Shown here: positions 10,899 through 22,800 of the stretch, piece after piece
Layout of the letters: the number at the start of each line of letters is the position of its first letter
Position numbering within the stretch: position 1 is the stretch's first letter
Assembly: GCF_035046485.1 (NCBI RefSeq)
Contig: NC_085138.1
Location: forward strand, 326,116,129-326,180,128
Reading direction: 5' to 3'
DNA: 64,000 nt
Source of the DNA: Aedes albopictus
Lineage: Eukaryota; Arthropoda; Insecta; Diptera; Culicidae
Made by a program: the position numbers and the translations under genes
The notes under the pieces: model-generated
What the model was told of the DNA's origin: nothing
What the model saw: the letters and a program-made list of their open reading frames with translations, nothing else
Databases searched by the model: none

Positions 10899-10919
10899 AT
10901 GAAAATCACCGACCTAACG
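10899..10919 (+). CDS. Candidate first coding exon of the cuticular protein gene
   Basis: ATG plus six codons (MKITDLT) ends at a perfect donor GTAAGT (10920). The confident exon at 13836 starts in phase 0 with VLGVQIALTAAQQ, so joining them gives an N-terminus with a hydrophobic core and an Ala-Ala/Gln cleavage region, as a secreted protein needs. The predicted intron would be 2.9 kb. The Asp in the n-region is unusual, and the true first exon could lie outside the window. Confidence 0.4.
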
Positions 10920-13835
10920 GTAAGTCGGACGCGAGACGCTTTCCATTGTCATCGAAATTTCCCACACTCTCGGGGTGTTGTAGGTCAGTGTCAATCCCGC
11001 AGGCAGCTATAGGTTCACGTGGACACCATACTGCCAATACAGTGTTGTATTTTAATGATTGGCGTCACCGACACCCTCCCGGATACTCCCCGATGACAGC
11101 TGAACTATTTCTAGGTAATTCTTAAATCCGGCTCATTACTCTTAATTTTCCTATGGGCATTGTACTCCTGGAATAGTTCTACCGAATTCCATAACGATGA
11201 ATTATGAATTCACATCGCTGCGGTAGGAAGGAACGGTGGTGGCGTAGACCTTCAATTCAGATATCTCAACTTGACCTTTAAGCGTGGCTCCCATTCCGAC
11301 TGGTTCGGCTGACATACAATTGTGTTCTAATCAATTCGGTGTTTGTCGCTACACACTTCGAAAAAATCTTGTAATTTTGTGTCATATAAGTCCGACATAT
11401 AAAAGCAACACATTTGACGCAAAATTGTGTGCGATCTTATTTTTACAGGAAACGGAACATGTTAAACTCATGTAATTTTACCGCAACAGCTCAGCGCGTC
11501 GGCTGCTTGTATACATGATTGAGAACTGTGCTATTTATAGCACCGAATATTGAAACAGAAAAATACAAAAAAGTTCCATTCGGGATTCGATCCTCAGAGT
11601 GTCAGTTTCCGATCTTGCTCTCTCGGCTGACTCATCACGTTGAAGGGATGGTAGTCGAAGATGAACAACTTCTACCATAAACAAACTTGCCAGTTCGGCT
11701 GTCGCGTTGTCACTGCTGGCGTGTATGTATGTACGGAGACAGCCGTCATCGCAGCCAAGCAGACAAAGCCGCCTTCTGATTGACTGAGCACTGCATCGGC
11801 TGATGGCAACGGATTGTCATTCCCAGGTTTGTGGCTCGGTGTTAAGTTTATGAGCAGTTTTTATGCTGTTTCACCTTCGTAATAAACAAATTTCCAATCG
11901 ACTGCAGTCTTCATCTGATTTTGTAGGGTGCTGTTTGCCAGTTCAACATCAGTAAACATTATGTTTCTGTAACATATCGCGTAAATTTACAGCATAGAGA
12001 ACTAAATTATTAGATCTGTGATTTAAAATTATGGCTGGCAGAACTCAAACAATATAAACTTATTACATACGTCACAAAAGGTGTAAAAATGTGGCTTATT
12101 TATGTTTATGTCAAAGCTGTTTCAGACAATTCGATCAATTGTGTCACTATTAAAATTGAGATTTTTTTAGTGTGTAGAAGCAGCGGAAAAGAAACAATCG
12201 ATGCCTACATTCACCTTCCAATGTTTTGCAATCCATGTGGCTCCCACATACCTACCTACCAATTGTGTGGTGACAGTCAGTCAGTGGATGCCGGCTGATT
12301 GGCGGCACAACCGACAGACAGACGGCTCATGCTCAAGTGGAGCTTCCCTGCTGAGCATTTGTCTCACACCACACAGAAGGGGTCGTACGTTGACATGCGT
12401 GCGTTGGAGGGTGGCGTTGCTGCTGGCTGTAGAGGCAAGGCCACATCATTTTTCAAAGTTGATGGATTTGACGAACCTGGAATTCGCAACTAGAACTGAT
12501 GCGAACCTTCACCCGCTCGGTTAGACCAAACTTTGTGTTGCACTACATTTGCTCAAGGGAATGTTCTACTTTCAAGATCCATGTACTGTCGTGTCAAATG
12601 CCGTTCACGCGTCGTTTGAAATGACCCATTTCAAATTTTGTGGATTTTTGGACACTCTAAGACCTTGTTTTGAATTGGGTGAGTTATGGCCGGTAATTAA
12701 TCAAGACCAACCTCAATCTGTGATATGTGTGTGACTCAGTTTGATTTTAACTAGTGCTCGCCACCTTCCCACCTACCTTCTACTGGAAAGCTGTCTACGA
12801 CCGTGTCAGAGTCAATTTTGCAGGCCCCTGGCATGAATGAAATATATCGTAGCCAACATCTCACTGCCTTATACTCATATTCGTGCAAATTGAAATGAGC
12901 GTGTAATCAACAAACGCAGCTTTTGTTTGATGTTGTGAGCCACACACGAAATCACATTTATAATGCGTGTTTGTTGGGTTGCTTTATTCAACTAATCGCA
13001 TGCTCCTCTTACCGTACATTAATATTAAAGCGAGATTGAAGTGTTTTGTGATCATAAGAGGTGGAAAAAATGATTCCAAAAATTGGTCAACAAACCAAAA
13101 TAAACGTTAAACAAAAAATTGTTGATGTTTTCGCATTTGACAGTGGGCGCTATTTACTAGCGCCCAGGACATCCTGTCTACCATGATTCCAATGCATTGA
13201 TATAGGCCGTGTCAGGGGCCTGCAATTTTGTCTGCTGAGGGGTCATGATTGTTTCACCAAATTGTATATTCTAACTTTGCGATGAGCGCTTATACATGAC
13301 CTCGGTCACTCGAAATGAAATGATCCATTGGATATTTATTTACCCAAGGCTACATCTTTGACAAGCGTGGATGCGTCAAGCGCAAAACTCTTCATCTTTT
13401 TCAAGCTTTTGGTAAACTTAATCAGTTTTACAGCGAGTGAACCGAGACTCTTGTTTACCAAATCAGAAAAGTTCTGCGTTGTTGTTTGGCGCGTGATTTG
13501 ATTCTGATGGTTGATTTTCCCAATCTTGAACCCAGTAGCTTGAACTTGTGAACTTGGGTTAGAAGTTTTTTTTGCTCGATATTCACATCACGTTTCACGA
13601 GTCGTTTGAAATGGGAAAGTTTGTTCAGCAAGCAGCGCTACTACCCGGATCGGAGCAAGTTTGAACCCTTTATTATGTTATGTTATGTAGAGGGAAAGAA
13701 ATTCTTGGACCGACATGTGGGATTGTCGCAGCTGATGCCCTATGGTTGGGGTGGTACACTTGATAATAACTGAAAAGTTTCTTCATTATTGCGGATATAC
13801 AAGTAATTCGTTTCAATTTGGATTTCCCTTTGCAG
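10920..13835 (+). other. Presumed intron 1; mostly unrecognised sequence
   Basis: Contains a SINE head (11582-11640) and a solo piece with CTACACACTTCGAAAAAATC at 11349, the end of the MITE family seen at 43061. Pieces with GTCGTTTGAAATG recur at 12612 and 13600. No convincing ORF or RNA was seen. Confidence 0.35.
11582..11640 (-). repeat. tRNA-derived SINE head
   Basis: Minus strand carries B-box AGGATCGAATCCC (rc of 11582-11594) and A-box TGAGTCAGCCGAGAG (rc of 11621-11635). The flanks do not form a tRNA acceptor stem. Confidence 0.45.
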
Positions 13836-16800
13836 GTTCTGGGCGTGCAGATTGCACTGACGGCGGCACAGCAGGAGGTGATAGTGGCCATCGATGATCC
13901 CGATAAGACGCAGTACCACGAAGCGAACTTCAATACGAGTAAGTTTTTTGATTGACGTTTGAGGATCTATGCTACTTACTTACTTGGTGGACTCCGTTGA
14001 GTCTACGACTAAGGAAATGAAGCATTCTTCTCCTCCGCTCACAGTCTAGGACCAATTGATTCCATCAGTCCTCCTGGACTTTGATTGTTTTTTTGGTTTT
14101 CTGCAACCGCAAACAGTAGCTTACAAACGAGTAGAGATATCACAACTGAGGGCACATTTTTAGCTTTTTAAGGTCGTAAATTGGTCCGTTTCGATAGATT
14201 GAGTATTTTCTTTGTCAAAAAAAAAAAAAACATTTTTCTCAGCCCCCTTTTACAATTAGTTAAGGCCCCTTGAGCTTCAGGAACTACTTAGCCTTGAGAT
14301 ACGGGCTACAAATTTTTATGCGATCATTTTTTTTGCAAAAACGATAATTTTTCAACGTAGAACTTCCATCTTTCCTATTTTTTTCAAAAATAAACTTACC
14401 CTACCTTACCGATCAGGCTAAGGCCGGGGTGGCCTCTGCTGTACATAGTAGCCGTCTCCATTCGACTTGGTCCATGGCTGTTTGTCTCCAGTTCCGCACT
14501 CTGAGTAGGGTCCGCAGATCGTCATCCACTTGGTCGACCCACCTAGCTCGCTGCGCTCCACGTCTTCTTGTACCGGTCGGATGACTCTCGAGAACCATTT
14601 TAGTCGGGTTGCTATCCGACATCCTGATGACGTGACCCGCCCACCGTAGCCTCCCGATTTTCACGGTGTGGACGATGGTTGGTTTTCTCAGCAGCTGATG
14701 CAGCTCGTGGTTCATTTGCCTTCTCCATCTTCAACCGCCTCTATTTCATCACCGTCGATATAAATTCGGGGTGGCGGGCGCGGTGATTCCTCCTTGGAGC
14801 CCTTTGCCATCATGTACTTTGTCTTCGACACATTAATGACTAATCCGATTCGCATGGCTTCACTCTTCGTGAAAATCGTCCCACTCGTGTTTATCCCCGC
14901 TCTCCTTATTACACCCTCTAAAGCATTGTTGAACAGCAAGCACGAAAGACCATCATCTTGCCGTAACCCTCTGCGAGATTCGAAGGGACTCGAGAGTGTC
15001 CCTGATGCTTGAACTACGCTCATCACTCGATCCATCGTCGCCTTGATCAATCGTATCAGTTTATCCGAGAATCCGTGTCGATTGTATCATACGCCGATTT
15101 GAAATCGATTAACAAGTGATGTGTGGGCACGTTGTATTCGCGGCATTTCTGCAACACCTGGCGGATGGCGAACATCTGGTCCGTTGTAGCGCGTTCACCC
15201 ATAAATCAAGCCTGATACTGTCCCACGAACTTTCTTGCAATCGGTGATAGACGGCGGCATAAAATTCGAGAGAGTATCTTGTAGCCAGCGCTCAGTAGTA
15301 GAGTTCCCGCAATCCAACTTGTCGCCCTTTTTGTAGATGGGACACACGATACCTTCCATCCATTCCTCCGGTTATACTTCCTCCTCCCAAATCTTGGTAA
15401 TGACCCAGTGTCTGGGAGTGCTTCTCCACCGTATTTTAGAAGCTCGCTTGGTAGTCGATCTGCTGCAGCGGTTTTGTTATTTTTCAACCGGCCAACCTCC
15501 TCCTAAATCTCTTGGAGGTCAGGGGCCGGAAGTCTTTCGTCATGTACACATACGTCGCAACGTCGCCATTGAGGTGCTCATCGTAATGCTGCCGCCACTT
15601 GTCGACCACCTCACGCTCGCTCGTGAGAATATTCCCGTAATTATCTCGGCACATGTCGGCTTGTGGCACGAAGCCTCTGCGTGAGCTTCTCGTAGAACTT
15701 TCGTGTATCCTTAGCGCGGTACAGCTCTTGCATCGCTTCGCGCTCTCGTTCTTCCTGCTGGCGCTTCTTCATCCGGAAGACTGAGTTCTGCCTGTTCCGC
15801 GCCTGTCTGTAACGTGCCTCATTCGCTCTCGTACGGTGTTGCAGCATTCTCGCCCTGGGGCTGTCCATAAACCACGTGGTCATTTTTTTGGGACTTTTCA
15901 ACCACCCCCCTCGTGGTCATTTGTTCATACAAAATTTTTTATTTGTATAAACGGTGATATATACGGAGCAGTAAAGAAACGCGTGTGTTCTATACGAATG
16001 CGACAACTGAATGAAATTTTATTGTTTACCTTCTTGGTTACACGTTATCATGGTATTACCCATTATCCCTTTAGTTTATACCCAGTACACTGTGATCAGT
16101 TTATAGTCAAGTATAACATCCCTCCTTAAACTTATCACCCTCTAATACCCAATGCAGAACGATGTTTCTCGAACGATGCGGCTGGCAATCCTTTGGTAAG
16201 GATATCAGCTGTCTGTTCCGCAGTCGGCACGTAGCTCACCTCTATCTTACCTTCTCGTACACACTGTTTGATAAACGACAGCTTCACCTCGGTGTGCTTC
16301 ATCTTCTTCGAGGGGCCATCAGATTCAGCGACGGCTATCGCGGACTGATTGTCCTCGAATATCTTCACCGGACGACGATCCAGCAACTTCAACTCTTCAA
16401 GCAACTTGCAGGTCCATAACGCTTCGCATATGCAATCAGCCAGGGCACTACACTCTGCCTCGGTTGAGGACAGTGCCACGGTTCTTTGCTTCTTGGAACT
16501 CCACGCCGTTGTTGATCCGTACAGCTGAAGCAGGTATCCGGATGTCGAGTGACGATCGTTGATGTCGGTTGCCCAATTGGCATCCGCGTACCCGACGATC
16601 TGACGACCAGTCTCACTTTTTGCGTACACCAACCCGAAGTTCGCCGTACCCTTCAAGTATCTCAACATCCTCTTTGCATGTCCCCAATGTTGCTCCGACG
16701 GATTACACTGGAACTGGCTGAAGAAGGATACCGCCGCGCTCAAGTCCGGCCGTGATGTCACTACCAAGTATGTGAGACAGCCGATGAGTTCACGAAAAGG

Positions 16801-19800
16801 CTTATCCAGGTGTTGAGCTTCCAGGGACTTCTCGAGCTGCAAGTTAGTCTCCATGGGCGTACGCGCCGGTTTGCAGTCTTGCATGCCAAATCGCTTCAGG
16901 ACTGCGTTGATGTAGCACGGCTGGCTTAGCTTCATGGTGCCTTGACTCCGATCCCGGTCGATTTGTAGACCCAAGAACACTTTAGCTTCTCCGAGGTCTT
17001 GCATTCGGAACTCCTTCTGAAGCGTTCGCTTGACCACCTCCACGCTGTTCAGATTCTTCGCGATAACCAGTACGTCATCTACGTAGAGTAGCAGGTAGAC
17101 AGGACCGTCGCTTCCGTATCGTACGTAGAGGCAGTTGTCCTCTTCACATCGTTGGAATCCGCACTCAATCATGAACTCGTTGAAGCGATCGTTCCAGGCT
17201 TTCGATGCTTGACGCAGACCGTAAATGGATTTGAACAGTTTACACACTCTATCTCCCTCCTCAAATCCTTTGGGCTGCCTCATATAAATGTCCTCCGTTA
17301 GTGTACCGTTGAGAAACGCAGCCGTTACGTCCATTTGATGAACGAGCAAGTCATGTTGATGGGCGTATGCAAGCATGGAACGTACTGTAGACATCTTGAC
17401 AACGGGCGCATAGGTTTCGGAGAAATCAAAACCGTATCTCTGCGTAAAGCCTTTGGCAACCAATCTTGCCTTCCGCTTCTGCACTGAGCCATCCGGGTTG
17501 AGTTTCGTCCGGAACACCCACTTACAGTCGATTGGCCTGCATCCTGCCGGTAAATCTACCAGCTGCCACGTTCCGTTGTCCGTCAATGACCGCAGCTCAT
17601 CATCCACCGCTCGCTTCCACTCCGGCCAGTCGTCCAACTGTTTCAGCTCCTCGATTGTACTCGGAATACTCTCCACGTAGTTCTCCGCGTTGAGTGCGAA
17701 GGCCATGCACATGTAGTCGCTTAGCTTTGCAGGTGGCTTTCTGATTCGTTCGCTCCGACGTACATTGGGAGTCTCCGGTGGATCTGAGCCCCGCGCCGGC
17801 TCCTGTTCTCCGTCTGTATCAGAATCTCCATCGTCAGGAATGCCATTTGTTGCTTCCATGTCGTTGATCTGGAATCGCGGTCCAGCCAATCGGCGATCGT
17901 CACCCATCGAAGAACATTCCTCCTGGCACTGAACAACTTCCGGATCGCTACAGACGCCTCGACCGAGCGGAGGTAACGGCACTTCCTTGATCACCACGTC
18001 GCGAGCCATGAATATCTTCTTGCCGTCCCACAGCCGGTATCCGTTTGGCCCGTACCCGACGAAATAGCTGGACCTGCTACGCGCTTCAAGCTTGCTACGC
18101 TTCTCCTGTGGAATCAGACTCATAGCCAAGCTCCCGAAGATCCGCATCCGAGACACATCCGGTTTGTGGCCGTACCACAGTTCGTACGGGGTTTTGTTCG
18201 ACGTCACCGCTGCTGTCGGGCTCCTGTTGATAAGGTATGCGGCCGTTTGGACAGCCTCGTTCCACAGACACTTGCTCAATCCCGAATCAGCAATCATCGA
18301 CCGCGCTTTATCGAGAATGGTGCGATTTAAGCGTTCGCTGACCCCATTCTGCTGCGGGGTATAGGGTACAGTGTACTCGACACGGATACCCTTAACGGCA
18401 CAGAACTCAGTGAACGCTCTACCCACATATTCGCCCCCGTTGTCGCAACGCAGGCGGCTTACGCTGCTGTCAAAGTGGGCCTCGGCCATCGCCACGTAGG
18501 ATTTGAACGAATCCAGCACCTCGTCTTTCGTGTGTAAGATGTACACCACGCAAAAGTGAGTATAATCGTCAGTGAATGTGACTAGATATCGCTTACCATT
18601 CCAAGACGCTGGCTTCATCGCGCCGCAGACATCGCTGTGTATCAGCTCAAGCGGCCGGGAGCTCCGTGGCAGTACCATATCCTGGAACGGTTTTCTGGTC
18701 TGCTTGCCCTCCAAACACGGGCCGCACATTCCCATTTTTAGCACTGCACTCTTGTCAAGCGAAATTCCGTTCACCATTTCACCACTAATCAGTTTATTTA
18801 GTCCACTTCGACCGATGTGGCCATATCTTCTATGCCACATCTCCACATTGTCCATAGATTGCACGGTTGCCAAGCTCTCCGAGCCCATCACTTTCTCCAT
18901 GTCCACATTTAGCACATACAGTCTATCCGTGCGACGTCCAGTGCACAACACTTCACCGTTTCTCTTAATCACAGCGGCATTTTTGGTAAACACTACTTCC
19001 ATACCAAGCTCACCACACCGCCGGATCGAAAACAAATTGTAGTTCAAGCCGGGCACATAGAGAACGTTTTCCACGACATATTTCACTTGCCGCTTGCCGA
19101 TTCGCGCAATGATGTCCACTTTTCCTTTGTAATGGCTTCGGAGAACTTGACCCGAAGCAATCTTAATCAACACTGCACTTTCCAACTGTTGCACGTCACG
19201 CAAATATTCTTCGGAGCAGATCATATGATCTGACGCCCCTGAATCCAAGATCCACTCAAAACCCCCATCACTAGGAGCAGGTTTATCACCGCCCACGCAG
19301 CTGCTGATGAACGTCACTTCCGAAGACTCTCCGACGTGTGCCTTCTCCTTCTTATTCGGCTTCTTCGCTGGCTTTCCATGCTTCGCTGTGTCGAATTCTC
19401 GCCGATGAGGACAATCAGCGCGTTTGTGTCCCACTTTTCCGCAAGCAAAACACTTAATCTTCATTTTATCACTTTTGCCCGCGAACGCCGTCGACGCGTT
19501 GCTCCCTCCGACGTTGTCACTGTACTCCCGCTTGACGCTCTCGCTCAACAAGCGAGCTTTCACAAAATCCAGCGTGCATTGCTCGGTCGAAAGGGTCTCC
19601 AACACCGTAACCAGCTGATCATATGACTTCGGCATCGTTTGGAGGAGATAGAACACCACCAAATGCTCCGGCAACTTGATCCCGGCCGAATCCAGGTCTC
19701 GGACCATCCGGTCGAACGCCAACAAGTGGGCCTGCATCGGTGTTCCCTCGTCGAACTTCATTGCAGACAGCCGCTTCATCAGGTAGAATTGCCCGGAGAT

Positions 19801-22800
19801 TCCTTTCCTCGCGAAGGTGGATTCGAGCGTGCTCCAAATTTCAGCTGGTGTGCGTTTGCCCTTTATATATTCCAACTGCGAGTCAGCGATGTTGCGAACG
19901 AGCACTGATTTACATTTGACATCCTTCTTGAGACGACTCGCCAGCAGCCTGTCCTTGCTCCTCCTCACATCGGCATCGTCGCCGGGAAGGACCTGCAATT
20001 CCGGAACATCCTCTGCCTCATCTCGTACACATTCCACGAGCCCCAACTCTTCGAGGTGAACTTCCATCCGGAAGCACCAGTTGGCGTAGTTGGATCCATC
20101 AAAGAGGTAAATTTTCTTGTCCTCTTCCATCGCTGCAAAAAAAAAAACTTCTTCCGACCGCCGCGAAACTTGTTTAAACGTGTTCGAACGCGCACTCGTG
20201 TGGGGCTAGGGCTGCGCCCATAACCTATAAACGGTGATATATACGGAGCAGTAAAGAAACGCGTGTGTTCTATACGAATGCGACAACTGAATGAAATTTT
20301 ATTGTTTACCTTCTTGGTTACACGTTATCATGGTATTACCCATTATCCCTTTAGTTTATACCCAGTACACTGTGATCAGTTTATAGTCAAGTATAACAAT
20401 TTGTCCATACAAAATGGTCATTGGCCGAACCCCCCCCCCCCCCTCCCTCCTCATGACCACGTGGTTTATGGACAGCCCCCATGCTGCATTCTTCTCGTTT
20501 TCCAACTATTTACATTCGCCGTCGTACCAGTCGTTTTTGTAATTCGGAGTCGCGAAGCCTAGTGCTGTAGCCGAGGTACTACCTATGGCGGATCGGATGT
20601 CCCTCCAGCCATCTTCAAGTAGGGCCACTGCTAACTGCTGCGCGTAGTCTTGAGCCACTTCTACGTTACGCAGCTGCTCGATGTTGAGCCGCGGCGTTCG
20701 ACTTCGACGCGTGGTGATAACTGTCGAAAGTTTTGAGCGCATACATACAGCGACTAAGTAGTGGTACGAATCTATATTCGCACTGCGGTATGTGTGGACA
20801 TTGATTATATCCGAGAAGAATTTACCGTCGATAAGAACGTGGTCGATTTGGTTTTCTGTTTGATGGTCGGGTGATCTCCAGGTGGCTTTGTGGATATCTT
20901 TGCGGGGGAAGAATGTGCTTCGGACTACCATACCACGGAAGGCTGCAAAGTTCGCGCATCGCTGGCCGTTATCATTCGATACGGCGTGCAGGCTGTTTCG
21001 CCCGATTACCGGTCTGTACCTTCCTACCTGCGCGTTCATGTCGCCGACAACGATTTTCACGTCACGCTGCGAGCAACCATCGTATGTTTGCTCTAACTGC
21101 GCGTAGAACGCTTCTTTCTCGTAATTAGGTCTCCCTTCGTGTGGGCAGTGGACGTTGATGATGCTGTAGTTGAAGAAACGGCCCTTAACTCTTAACATGT
21201 AAAAATAAAGGATTGTCGTATTTCCGGCAGCTTTGCGACGTAACCAGCCCAAATCAGCCTACCGTGTTTTATTAGCTGAGCAATATCCTTTTGTTAATAT
21301 ACTTGGTAGTGTTGGTCAGGTCATACACAAGAAAGGCGACCATTTGAACTGTGCGAACTTCAGGGTGATCACCATTTTGAATGCTGCATACAAAGTGCTA
21401 TCCCAGATCATCTTCCGTCGTGTCACCCAAAACTAATGATTTCGTAGGAAGTTATTAAGCCGGCTTCATCAACGGCCGGTCGCCAACGGACCAGATCTTC
21501 ACTGTTAGGCAAATCCTCCAGAAATGCCACGAATGCCAGGCCCCAACGCATCACCTGTTCATTGACTTCAAGGCGGCTTGCGACAGTATTGAGCTATGAA
21601 AAAATCATACGAAAACGGCTTTCCTGGGAAGCCGAGTATTTCCGATGAAATAGAGAGATCTGCAGTCCCACGGACCAAGTTTGCAATCGCAAGTCCCTCT
21701 TTATCGCAAGGTTCGTCATCAACCTCCTTCCCTCAGCCCTGGTTTACTATGCGGAGGGGCCCAGTAAGTTTGCCGAAGCACACCCCCGTTCCTGTCAGTA
21801 TACGGCTAAAGATTCTACCGAAACTGGTTAGGGGTTGTTCATAAACCACATAGAGAAAATGTTGGTCATCTCAGACACCCCCTTCCCCTTTCGTAGACTT
21901 TCGTCCGTACAAAAAATAAAAATAAAATTCGTATGGAGCGTAGACTTAGGCCTGACCTCCCTCCCCCCGTGGTTTATGAACGGCCCATTACCCTTTTTTA
22001 AGGTTGCTCACATCTCGACCGGTGTGAGGCATGTCGGACTTCGGATACAGAGATATATCTTCACAACGCGACTACTCGGTGTGGAGTTACGAATAGGAAT
22101 GAATTTTATTTTACTTGACACTTAAGAACTAAGTTTTGAGTACAGCAGAAAATAGGAAGTAGGTAGGTTAAACAAGAATGGCAGAACGACGCGCTAGAGT
22201 TGTTTGGTAAGCTACTCGAGTCTTGCATATGCGTGTAATTTATTGCGCGCATATGGAAGCACTTTAAGAAGGTTATGGAAACAAGGAAAAGGTTTCGTTA
22301 CTGACTGCATGTTTTGGTAGGCAAAGAATTTGGATGGAGGTTTCGGGTTTTTTGTGTCACGCTGAGAAAGTGTTTAATTTATGACGGAAAGTTATATTGT
22401 TTTATGATGAAGTCCGAGAAATGTTGAAACGAGATTTGTGGGAGAACTGTGCCACGACACCTCCCTCCTTAGGAAGAATGGTGTAACCATTCTAAATTTT
22501 GAGACAAATTATAGGCTTTATGCGGTCGTTTTAGCATTCTGTTATTCTTGATTTTTCAGGATTTTTGCTTAATTAATCTTGTTCGATGGACTTTCAAAAT
22601 ATTAGCAGTTGTTTGATGTTTTATAGTAGCATTTGATTCATCTAGATCTATTATTATATAGGGACCATCTTGTACAATATCTAATTTTCTTCTATTTTCC
22701 AATTTTAAATACACTTTATCTCCAATGCTCAATTTTGTTGGTGTTACATCTTTATTTGCTTCTTCTGTTCTTGATAGTTTGACATTCTCGATTTTTCTTA

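Larger units (their letters stand above)
15946..20398 (-). mobile_element. Ty1/copia retrotransposon, complete and young
   Basis: 4453 bp; TSD ATTTG at 15941-15945 and 20399-20403. Two 173-bp LTRs read as identical. The coding strand begins TGTTATAC. PPT AAGGAGGGA precedes the 3' LTR. The PBS GGTTATGGGCGCAG is the type that pairs with the internal part of initiator tRNA-Met, as in Drosophila copia. One uninterrupted 1331-aa ORF. The element is probably autonomous and recently inserted. Confidence 0.95.
15857..20479. mobile_element. MITE (GGGGCTGTCCATAAACCACG family) interrupted by copia
   Basis: Left end GGGGCTGTCCATAAACCACG at 15857, right end ending GGTTTATGGACAGCCCC at 20479; about 170 bp once the copia element (15946-20403) is removed. 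Sequence is continuous with the RTE on either side. The same family appears at 21831 and 47330. TSD here is unclear. Confidence 0.7.
14393..21252 (-). pseudogene. RTE-like non-LTR retrotransposon, broken
   Basis: The endonuclease part (20506-21252) has NVHCPHEGRPNYEKEAFY, VVGDMNAQVG and the closing IDHVLIDGKF region, as in the AP endonuclease of RTE-like elements ('craniofacial development protein 2-like' in databases). The linker (15641-15901), reverse-transcriptase pieces (15484-15669, 15206-15487, 14712-15050) and a C-terminal RLRWAGHVIRM segment (14413-14715) follow in shifted frames. In 14712-15050 the text passes from GLRQDDGLSCLLFN to EAMRIGL without the F/YADD box, so the catalytic loop is deleted. 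The 3' tail GGTAAGGTAGGGTAAG lies at about 14393. The copy is also split by a MITE carrying the copia element. Confidence 0.75.

Noticed and set aside
12089..12298. Alternative signal-peptide exon (MWLIYVYVKAV)
   Set aside because: Hydrophobic start, but no donor of the right phase to join 13836; the 10899 exon fits better.
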